Source of the DNA: an uncultured Collinsella sp.
GTDB lineage: Bacteria; Actinomycetota; Coriobacteriia; Coriobacteriales; Coriobacteriaceae
Direction: 5' to 3'
Length of the DNA: 8,983 nucleotides
Assembly: GCA_900549275.1 (NCBI GenBank)
Contig: URNU01000039.1
Span: forward strand, 1-8,983
The notes under the pieces were generated by a model, which did not search any database, had not been told where the DNA came from, and was given only the letters and a program-made list of their open reading frames with translations. Both the position numbers and the translations under genes were made by a program. The stretch's first letter is position 1. Each line of letters begins with the position of its first letter. This document shows, one piece after another, positions 1 to 5,064 of the stretch.

Positions 1-78
1 GAGGACTTCCGTGCCACCGTCAAGGGTTCCTCCGACGCCGCCGAGATCGCCAAGACGATCAACGCCCGTCTGGTCTAA
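1..78 (+). CDS. C-terminal end of an unidentified protein (partial)
   Basis: The window opens inside a reading frame (frame 1) that ends with TAA at 76-78. The visible 25 residues begin EDFRATVKGSSDAAEIAK and end in ARLV. The tail looks like a soluble amphipathic helix, and codon use is strongly GC-biased, as in the well-expressed genes downstream. I do not recognise the family from so short a tail; a carbohydrate or PTS-related protein would suit the neighbours, but that is only context. A terminator hairpin follows 37 bases after the stop, so this gene probably ends its own transcript. Confidence 0.7.
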   Translation, partial: EDFRATVKGSSDAAEIAKTINARLV

Positions 79-115
79 ACCCGCAGCACGCGTAAAACAT
101 CGCTCCCTGCATACA

Positions 116-150
116 AGGCGGAGACCCTCTCTAGGGCCTCCGCCTATTTC
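116..150 (+). terminator. Rho-independent-like terminator after the first gene
   Basis: An 8-bp GC-rich stem (116-123 with 138-145) continues after one A/C mismatch into a further 4-bp stem (125-128 with 133-136) closed by a CTCT loop. The sequence after it (ATTTC) has only a short T-run, so the hairpin is convincing but the terminator is of moderate quality. Confidence 0.6.
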
Positions 151-162
151 TACCTCTCCCAC

Positions 163-231
163 AAGTTGCGGTGAAATAGGGACTGTTTAAACGATTCAAC
201 CCCAAATTCAGTCCCTATTTCACCGCAACTT
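163..231. repeat. 69-base palindromic repeat, copy 1
   Basis: Two perfectly complementary 23-base arms (163-185 and 209-231) flank a 23-base loop (186-208). The left arm contains GCGGTGAAATAGGGACTG. A diverged copy with the same 23-23-23 architecture lies at 8915-8983. No ORF and no long T-tract is associated, so it looks like a dispersed intergenic palindrome (REP- or MITE-like) more than a plain terminator, though it could also stop transcription from either side. That it is dispersed across the genome is inferred from just two copies. Confidence 0.85.
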
Positions 232-298
232 ACAAAAGGGCATAGAGGGGGCTGCCTATCGAGTCTTTGTCACGATCAGGTTATCAGCCAGAATTCCG

Positions 299-501
299 TT
301 CGCACGATATTACTCTGGACCGACCGAGTTTCCGCAGCTCGCCTGCCGGGCGGGGCGGTTAAGTTTGTCGCGAGTTCCGCACGCAAAGGAAAGCACTTAA
401 TGTGCTTTCCGTCTTGCGCAGGACTGTAGAGCAGCAAACTTAACCGCCCCGCCCGGCAGGCAAGCGTGCAGGAACGACATCCGTCCAATAATTCGTGCGA
501 A
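299..501. repeat. Large nested palindrome with a perfect 27-bp core inverted repeat
   Basis: Three inverted repeats share nearly one centre (about base 400). The outer pair is 9 bp (299-307 with 493-501). The middle pair is a perfect 27-bp, very GC-rich repeat (341-367 with 435-461). The inner pair is a 9-bp hairpin (388-396 with 402-410) with loop TTAAT. Sequence between these pairs matches only imperfectly. The DNA could extrude a cruciform, and an RNA from either strand would fold into one long hairpin. It lies in the gene-free region upstream of ptsH with no credible ORF. It may be a non-autonomous mobile element or a structured leader; the sequence does not decide. Confidence 0.8.
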
Positions 502-529
502 ACACAATGAAAAACAGTTTGATGTGAGT

Positions 530-538
530 TAATATAAA
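530..538 (+). promoter_or_regulatory. Possible -10 region of the ptsH promoter
   Basis: The AT-rich TAATATAAA contains two overlapping -10-like hexamers (530-535 and 533-538) in otherwise GC-rich DNA, 66 bases before the ptsH start. No good -35 hexamer lies at 16-18 bases spacing, so this is a weak call resting on base composition and position. Confidence 0.3.
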
Positions 539-555
539 CAACGTCGTGAATATGG

Positions 556-579
556 CTCCTGTCGCATGGCTGACAGGGG
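556..579 (+). promoter_or_regulatory. Hairpin in the ptsH leader
   Basis: CTCCTGTC (556-563) pairs with GACAGGGG (572-579), 8 bp with one G-T wobble and an 8-base loop. It ends 12 bases before the ptsH Shine-Dalgarno sequence. It could protect the 5' end of the mRNA or tune ribosome access. There is no T-tract, so it is not a terminator. Confidence 0.45.
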
Positions 580-603
580 TTAAACACAAAAAAGGAGTCA
601 ATT

Positions 604-867
604 ATGGTTTCTGAGAAGGCTACCCTCGTTAATCCTCAGGGTCTTCACATGCGTCCTGCTGGCCTCTTCGCCTCCACCATGGGCAAGTACGCCTGCGACG
701 TGACGGTCGTCACCCCCGAGAAGGAGGTCAACGGCAAGTCCCCGATGGCCCTCATGGCTGCTGGTATCCCCTGCGGCACCGAGGTCGAGGTCAAGTGCGA
801 CGGCGCTGACGAGGCCGAGGCTCTGGCTGCTGCCATCGAGCTCATCAAGAGCGGTCTTGGCGAGTAG
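604..867 (+). CDS. ptsH: HPr, phosphocarrier protein of the sugar phosphotransferase system
   Basis: HPr is a small cytoplasmic phosphocarrier: it accepts phosphate from enzyme I and hands it to the EIIA domains of sugar transporters. The 87-residue product has normal family length. The active-site motif NPQGLHMRPA places the phosphorylated His at residue 15 and the conserved Arg at 17. NGKSPMALM puts a Ser at position 46, the site used by HPr kinase/phosphorylase in Gram-positives, so regulation by Ser phosphorylation is possible, although no HPr kinase gene is in this window. The ATG is preceded by AAAGGAGT (591-598) at good spacing. The gene follows a long structured non-coding region and is followed by a terminator-like hairpin before ptsI, an arrangement that would allow more HPr than enzyme I. 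Family assignment is near certain. Confidence 0.97.
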   Translation: MVSEKATLVNPQGLHMRPAGLFASTMGKYACDVTVVTPEKEVNGKSPMALMAAGIPCGTEVEVKCDGADEAEALAAAIELIKSGLGE

Positions 868-912
868 AACTCAAACGGGTCGCATGTTGAACAACTAAGT
901 TCATATTTGGGG

Positions 913-948
913 GCGCAGTGACCTGTTCTAAGGTAGCTGCGCTCTTTT
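913..948 (+). terminator. Terminator/attenuator between ptsH and ptsI
   Basis: GCGCAG (913-918) pairs with CTGCGC (937-942). Inside, after a two-base imperfect step, ACCT (921-924) pairs with AGGT (931-934) around a 6-base loop. TCTTTT follows directly. It sits 45 bases after the ptsH stop and about 50 bases before ptsI. As no obvious separate promoter lies in the short gap, it probably acts as a partial terminator. Confidence 0.65.
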
Positions 949-994
949 GTCATGGATATGGCAAAACGCTTTATCACATGACACGGAGAGAGGA

Positions 995-2704
995 ATGGGA
1001 ATGTATCAGGGAGTCAACGCTTCCGAGGGCATCGGTATCGGCACCGTCATGGTCGCCGTCGATCCCGACTTGACGTTTGAGCCGCACGAGGTTGCTGATT
1101 CGGCAGCAGAGAAGGAGCGCTATCAGTCCGCTCTTTCGGTCTTCTGCGAGAAGACCCAGGCTCAGGCCGATCACATGAAGGAGACGGTGGGCGAGGCCGA
1201 GGCCGAGATCATGAGCGGACACATTGTCCTGGCTCAGGACCCGGGCATGACGGACGCCATCAACGCCGCCATTGACGGCGGTACCTGCGCCGAGCAGGCG
1301 CTCATGGACACCTCGACCATGTTCGAGAACATGTTCCTGTCCATGGACGACGAGATGTTCCGTCTGCGCGCGGCCGACATCGCCGACATCCGCACCGGTA
1401 TTCTGGCCGAGCTGCTGGGCAAGGAGGTCGTCGACCTCTCCGTCCTGCCCGAGAACACCGTCGTTGTCGTGCACGACCTTACGCCGTCCATGACCGCCAC
1501 GATCGATAAGGCCCACGTTGCCGGTATCGTCACCGAGACCGGTGGCCGCACGTCGCACTCCGCGATCATCGCGCGTGCCCTCGAGATCCCGGCTGTCCTT
1601 TCGGTTTCCAACAGCTGCACCGCGCTGCGCAACGGCATGACCGTTGTCGTCGACGGTGGCAAGGGCATCGTCGAGGCCGATCCCGACGAGGAGACGCTCG
1701 CCGCCTACACCGCCAAGGCCGAGGCCTTCGCTGCCGAGAAGGCAGCCCTCGAGGCCTTCCGCGGCAAGCCGTCCGTGACTGCCGATGGCATCAAGAAGAT
1801 CATCGCCTGCAACATCGGTAACCCCGATGACGTGCCTAACGCACTCGATCACGACGCCGAGGCCATTGGCCTGTTCCGCTCCGAGTTCCTATTCATGGAC
1901 TCCGCCGAGCTTCCTTCCGAGGAGGAGCAGTTCAACGCCTATCGCAAGGTTGCCAGTGCGCTTAAGGGCGCTCCGGTCATCATCCGTACGCTCGATGTGG
2001 GTGGCGACAAGGAGATCCCGTACCTGCACATGGTCAAGGAAGATAACCCCTTCATGGGCTTCCGCGCCGTGCGTTACTGCTTGGCCAATCCCGACCAGTA
2101 CAAGGTCCAGCTTCGCGCCCTGCTGCGCGCCAGCGCCTTCGGCGATGTCAAGATCATGATCCCGCTCGTCACCTGCGTCGAGGAGGTTTTGGCTGTCAAG
2201 GAACTCGTCGAGCAGTGCAAGGCCGAGCTGACCGAAGAGGGTCGCAAGTTCAACGAGAACATTGAGGTCGGCATCATGGTCGAGACGCCCGCCGCTTCGC
2301 TGCTCGCTGACCGCCTGGCCGAGGTCGCCGACTTCTTCTCCATCGGCACCAACGACCTGATCGGCTACACCATGTGCGCCGACCGTGGCAACGACACCAT
2401 CTCCAACCTGTACCAGGTGTACTATCCCGCCGTGCTCCGCTCGCTCAAGAACATCATCGAGAGCGGCGTGAAGGCTGGCATTATGGTCGGTATGTGCGGT
2501 GAGGCCGCTGCCGATCCGCTGCTTGAGCCGCTGCTGATCAGCTGGGGCCTGGAGGAGTTCTCGATGAGCGCTCCGTCGATCCTGCGCGCCCGCAAGACCA
2601 TCAGCCAGTGGACCAAGGCCGAGTGCGACGAGCTCGCCGAGAAGGCGCTCGCCTGCAACACCGCCGCCGAGGTCAAGGCACTGCTCGAGTCCGCAGCTCG
2701 CTAA
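995..2704 (+). CDS. ptsI: Phosphoenolpyruvate-protein phosphotransferase (PTS enzyme I)
   Basis: Enzyme I is the cytoplasmic first step of the PTS: it autophosphorylates from PEP and passes the phosphate to HPr. From this start the product is 569 residues, the usual size. GGRTSHSAI carries the phospho-His at residue 188. The PEP-binding barrel shows LFRSEF (Arg295), RTLDVGGDK (Arg331), MVETPAA (Glu430), GTNDLIGYT (Asp454) and the catalytic Cys501 in VGMCGEA. All lie one residue before their E. coli equivalents, as I recall that numbering. GGAG (985-988) sits 6 bases before the chosen ATG; a second in-frame ATG at 1001 (MYQGVNASEG) with AGGA at 991-994 is an equally possible start. An upstream in-frame TTG at 947 lies in the terminator T-run and is rejected. 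It probably shares a transcript with ptsH by read-through and with the kinase gene downstream. Confidence 0.97.
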   Translation: MGMYQGVNASEGIGIGTVMVAVDPDLTFEPHEVADSAAEKERYQSALSVFCEKTQAQADHMKETVGEAEAEIMSGHIVLAQDPGMTDAINAAIDGGTCAEQALMDTSTMFENMFLSMDDEMFRLRAADIADIRTGILAELLGKEVVDLSVLPENTVVVVHDLTPSMTATIDKAHVAGIVTETGGRTSHSAIIARALEIPAVLSVSNSCTALRNGMTVVVDGGKGIVEADPDEETLAAYTAKAEAFAAEKAALEAFRGKPSVTADGIKKIIACNIGNPDDVPNALDHDAEAIGLFRSEFLFMDSAELPSEEEQFNAYRKVASALKGAPVIIRTLDVGGDKEIPYLHMVKEDNPFMGFRAVRYCLANPDQYKVQLRALLRASAFGDVKIMIPLVTCVEEVLAVKELVEQCKAELTEEGRKFNENIEVGIMVETPAASLLADRLAEVADFFSIGTNDLIGYTMCADRGNDTISNLYQVYYPAVLRSLKNIIESGVKAGIMVGMCGEAAADPLLEPLLISWGLEEFSMSAPSILRARKTISQWTKAECDELAEKALACNTAAEVKALLESAAR

Positions 2705-2721
2705 TTTGGTATCAGAGGTAA

Positions 2722-2751
2722 CCGCGTGGTTGGAATAGGCCGGCCACGCGG
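2722..2751 (+). other. GC-rich hairpin between ptsI and the first PfkB gene
   Basis: CCGCGTGG (2722-2729) is perfectly complementary to CCACGCGG (2744-2751), with a 14-base loop. No T-run follows, so it is not a typical terminator. In the 74-base gap of an apparent operon it could stabilise the upstream mRNA or mark a processing site. Confidence 0.55.
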
Positions 2752-2778
2752 CCCTCACATATACAGGGGGTACTGTAA

Positions 2779-3711
2779 ATGTTCTACACGCTAACCGCTA
2801 ACCCGGCTGTCGACATGACGGTTTCGAGCTCTCCGCTCGAGCCCGACGAGAACGTCCGCACCGGCTCGGCCAGCTACACGGCTAACGGCAAGGGCCTCGA
2901 CGTGTCCTTCGCCTTTAAGAAGATGGGTGTCGACACCGTCGCGCTCGGCTTCTTCGCTGGCTTCACGGGCAAGTTCATCGTCGAGGAGGTCATGAACCTG
3001 GGTTGCCTGTGCCGCCCGGTCTGGACCGACGGTATCACGCGTATCAACACCTACGTCAACGATGGCCAGCACGAGTACGGCATCCTGAACCCCGGCGCAC
3101 CGATTACGCCGCAGCACCAGGAGGAGCTCTACAACATCCTGGACACCGCGGGCGACCTTGAGTGCCTGATCGTCTCCGGCTCCGTGCCTCCCAAAGCCAC
3201 GCCCGATTTCCTGGCTAAGGTCATGGAGCACGCACAGGCTCGTGGCGCCGACGTTGTCCTGGACCTGTCCTCCGACAAGCTCAAGGAGCTCGCTCACAAG
3301 AAGCCGCTGCTCATCAAGCCGAACCATCACGAGATGAAGGCCATCTTCGGCGTGCCGGTCGACACCGACGACGAGGTCCGCGTTGCCATGAAGCTCGCCC
3401 ACGACGCCGGCGTCCAGAACGTGCTGCTCACCCGTGGTAGCCGCGGCGATGCTTATTTCTCCAACGGCGAGGACATCTGGTACGCCAAGCGTGAGTTCAA
3501 CATCAAGCTGGTCTCTTCCGTCTGCGCCGGCGACTGCACCCTCGCTGCGTTCCTGCACAAGTGGTACAGGGATCGCGACAACGTCGAGGAGGCCATGAAG
3601 CTCGCTATGGCCACCGGCGCCAACGTTGCCGAGTCCGTGGGCATTGGCGACTTCGGTCACGTCGATGAGTACAGCAAGCGCGTTGCTGTCCGCAAGCTCG
3701 ATCGCAAGTAA
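2779..3711 (+). CDS. PfkB-family sugar-phosphate kinase, 1-phosphofructokinase-like (paralogue 1)
   Basis: This 310-residue protein is a ribokinase/PfkB-fold cytoplasmic kinase. Family landmarks in order: N-terminal TLTANPAVD, the NGKG sugar-binding loop (36-39), GFFAGFTG (58-64), DGITRIN (84-90), GSVP (134-137), LIKPN (178-182) and the catalytic-base segment CAGDC (249-253, Asp252). FruK-type members phosphorylate fructose 1-phosphate to fructose 1,6-bisphosphate, which fits its place after ptsHI. Some residues are odd: the usually conserved Asn after GGKGx is Asp41, the residue before AGD is Cys, the residue after it is Cys253, and the segment TRGSRGDAYF is one residue longer than in its paralogue at 3938-4870, from which it differs at roughly half of positions. 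The substrate is therefore less certain. AGGGGG (2765-2770) precedes the ATG by 8 bases. Two terminators follow. Confidence 0.88.
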   Translation: MFYTLTANPAVDMTVSSSPLEPDENVRTGSASYTANGKGLDVSFAFKKMGVDTVALGFFAGFTGKFIVEEVMNLGCLCRPVWTDGITRINTYVNDGQHEYGILNPGAPITPQHQEELYNILDTAGDLECLIVSGSVPPKATPDFLAKVMEHAQARGADVVLDLSSDKLKELAHKKPLLIKPNHHEMKAIFGVPVDTDDEVRVAMKLAHDAGVQNVLLTRGSRGDAYFSNGEDIWYAKREFNIKLVSSVCAGDCTLAAFLHKWYRDRDNVEEAMKLAMATGANVAESVGIGDFGHVDEYSKRVAVRKLDRK

Positions 3712-3737
3712 GCGAAACACGACATATTCGTGGTTCT

Positions 3738-3771
3738 ATGGCGCCTCGGCTTTGGCCGGGGCGCCATTTTT
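3738..3771 (+). terminator. Strong Rho-independent terminator after paralogue 1
   Basis: ATGGCGCC (3738-3745) pairs with GGCGCCAT (3760-3767). The stem continues inward for five more pairs, including one wobble, to a TTTG loop. With the T-run at 3767-3771 this is a textbook terminator, 26 bases after the stop codon. Confidence 0.92.
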
Positions 3772-3789
3772 GTTAATTGCAAAAGAGCG

Positions 3790-3813
3790 TCAGGGCAAGC
3801 CCCCTGATTTTTT
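3790..3813 (+). terminator. Second, backup terminator
   Basis: TCAGGG (3790-3795) pairs with CCCTGA (3802-3807) around a 6-base loop and is followed by six T's (3808-3813). It lies about 20 bases beyond the first terminator, making a tandem pair that should insulate the next gene. Confidence 0.7.
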
Positions 3814-3897
3814 GCCGCGCTTTGCCGCTTTTCTGCCGCCCTGCACGCGTTCTACACCGTTCGCCGAGTTGCTATAGCCTTTTCACGTGGCGTGGAA

Positions 3898-3903
3898 TAT
3901 ACT
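3898..3903 (+). promoter_or_regulatory. Possible -10 element for the second PfkB gene
   Basis: TATACT matches the -10 consensus at 5 of 6 positions and lies 34 bases before the ATG. No convincing -35 is seen 16-18 bases upstream. Support comes mainly from the two terminators upstream, which imply a new promoter in this gap. Confidence 0.4.
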
Positions 3904-3937
3904 TTCATCAACACGTTGCCTTGTGAAAGGAACATTC

Positions 3938-4870
3938 ATGATTTACACGCTCACTGCAAATCCCGCCATCGACTATAACATTGCCTGCGACGGTCTTTCC
4001 GCCAATACCGTAACCCGCACGCGCGACGCGGTCTACACGCCCAACGGCAAGGGTCTCAACGTCTCGTTCACCCTCGATCACTACGGTGTCGACACCACGA
4101 TCCTGGGCTTTTTTGCCGGTTTCTCGGGCGAGTTTATCGTCAAGGGCGCCGAGGCCCTGGGCGTGCCCGTCAAGCCCGTGTGGACTGACGGCATCACGCG
4201 CGTTAACGTCTTCCTCAACGCCGGCCCCGATACCGAGTACAACATGGTAAACGCAGGCGCCGCCATCAATGCTGCCAACGAGCAGGAGATGTTTGAGCTC
4301 ATCGATTCGCTCGACGACATGACCTGCCTGGTCATTAGCGGCTCGCTGCCCCCCAACACCTCCGAGGGTTTCCTGGCCGAGGTACTTCGCCGCGTTAAGG
4401 CAAAGGGTGCCGAGTTCGTGCTTGATATCTCGAGCCATCAGCTGGCCGACCTCATTGCTTTGGAGCCGCTCCTCATTAAGCCCAACGACGACGAGCTGCT
4501 CGACATCTTTGGCATTAAGGTGAGCGGTGGCGACGACGAGTCCGTTAAGGGTGCGATGACCGAGCTACACGCCAAGGGCGCTAAGAACGTGCTGCTGACC
4601 CTTGGTGGCGACGGCGCGTACTTCTCCAACGGCGAGCACATCTGGTTTGCCAACCGCACCTTCGAGGTCAAGCTGCTGTCGACGGTCTGCGCCGGTGATT
4701 CCTCGCTTGCCGCCTTCCTGTCCGTGTGGCACGACGCTCCCGAGCGCGTCGAGGACGCACTGCGCCTCTCAATGGCTACCGGCGCCAACGTGGTTGAGTG
4801 CCCTGGTTTGGGCGATTTTGCCAAGGTGGACGAATATAAGAAGCACATCGAGGTTCGTCAGGTCTGCTAG
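3938..4870 (+). CDS. PfkB-family sugar-phosphate kinase, probable 1-phosphofructokinase (paralogue 2)
   Basis: A second 310-residue PfkB kinase, with about half its residues identical to the 2779-3711 product by eye. It keeps the more standard motifs: NGKGLN (36-41, with the conserved Asn41), GFFAGFSG (58-64), DGITRVN (84-90), GSLP (135-138), LIKPN (179-183), TLGGDGAYF (221-229) and CAGDS (251-255) with Asp254 as presumed catalytic base. It is thus the better candidate for the real FruK (fructose 1-phosphate to fructose 1,6-bisphosphate, with ATP). A tagatose- or other hexose-phosphate kinase role cannot be excluded. The ATG at 3938 has AAAGGA at 3926-3931. An upstream in-frame GTG at 3887 lacks an RBS and would add 17 residues absent from the paralogue, so it is rejected. 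Terminators on both sides and its own -10-like element suggest a separately transcribed gene. Confidence 0.9.
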   Translation: MIYTLTANPAIDYNIACDGLSANTVTRTRDAVYTPNGKGLNVSFTLDHYGVDTTILGFFAGFSGEFIVKGAEALGVPVKPVWTDGITRVNVFLNAGPDTEYNMVNAGAAINAANEQEMFELIDSLDDMTCLVISGSLPPNTSEGFLAEVLRRVKAKGAEFVLDISSHQLADLIALEPLLIKPNDDELLDIFGIKVSGGDDESVKGAMTELHAKGAKNVLLTLGGDGAYFSNGEHIWFANRTFEVKLLSTVCAGDSSLAAFLSVWHDAPERVEDALRLSMATGANVVECPGLGDFAKVDEYKKHIEVRQVC

Positions 4871-4892
4871 CCGCATCGATACATCGTTGCCG

Positions 4893-4927
4893 AACACCCG
4901 CTTTGGATTTCCAAGGCGGGTGTTTTT
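4893..4927 (+). terminator. Strong Rho-independent terminator after paralogue 2
   Basis: AACACCCGC (4893-4901) pairs with GCGGGTGTT (4916-4924). The stem continues inward through five more pairs to an ATTT loop, about 14 bp in all, and runs into TTTTT (4923-4927). It starts 22 bases after the stop codon. Confidence 0.93.
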
Positions 4928-4984
4928 GCGTTCTGGCCGCATGTGGTGTCTGCTGTCTCGTTCGTTCGAATTGACGATACGATT

Positions 4985-5000
4985 GCATGTGCGCACATGC
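4985..5000. promoter_or_regulatory. Perfect 16-bp palindrome upstream of the CCA enzyme gene (candidate operator)
   Basis: GCATGTGCGCACATGC is perfectly self-complementary with no spacer. It lies 65 bases before the cca start. A -35-like TTGACG (4971-4976) sits just upstream, and the half-site GCATGTG recurs at 4939-4945. The shape fits a dimeric repressor site; the regulator is unknown. Confidence 0.5.
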
Positions 5001-5008
5001 CCGTTTCT

Positions 5009-5017
5009 TGTTAGACT
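5009..5017 (+). promoter_or_regulatory. Possible extended -10 promoter of cca
   Basis: TGTTAGACT combines the TGn extension with a -10-like TAGACT (4 of 6), 47 bases before the ATG. There is no matching -35 at standard spacing. If real, the 16-bp palindrome would end 8 bases upstream of it, close enough to affect polymerase binding. Confidence 0.35.
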
Positions 5018-5064
5018 TCTTGAGAACCATCGATTAACGCTTGCAGGCGTAGGAGGCCTTAGGT

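Noticed and set aside
1..78. Assignment of the opening gene fragment to a PTS EII component
   Set aside because: Position near ptsH is suggestive, but the 25 visible residues show no diagnostic motif.
341..461. Invertible DNA switch bounded by the 27-bp inverted repeats
   Set aside because: The 67-base interior is itself partly palindromic and holds no clear promoter, so inversion would change little; no invertase gene is nearby.
163..501. CRISPR array in the repeat-rich region before ptsH
   Set aside because: The repeats are inverted pairs, not regularly spaced direct repeats, and no cas genes are present.
552..614. A 20-codon ORF (starts MAPVAWLTG) overlapping the ptsH start, a possible leader peptide
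   Set aside because: It has no Shine-Dalgarno sequence, overlaps the real ptsH RBS and start in another frame, and shows no regulatory codon run.
947..994. A 16-residue N-terminal extension of enzyme I starting at TTG
   Set aside because: The TTG lies in the T-run of the terminator hairpin, has no RBS, and the family begins close to MYQGVNASEG.
974..3720. Long minus-strand ORFs opposite ptsI and the first kinase gene
   Set aside because: They are composition shadows of GC-rich codons on the + strand; the predicted proteins are low-complexity and resemble no family.
3814..3845. Short TGCCGC-type direct repeats after the second terminator
   Set aside because: Only about three imperfect units in a GC-rich stretch; likely compositional chance.
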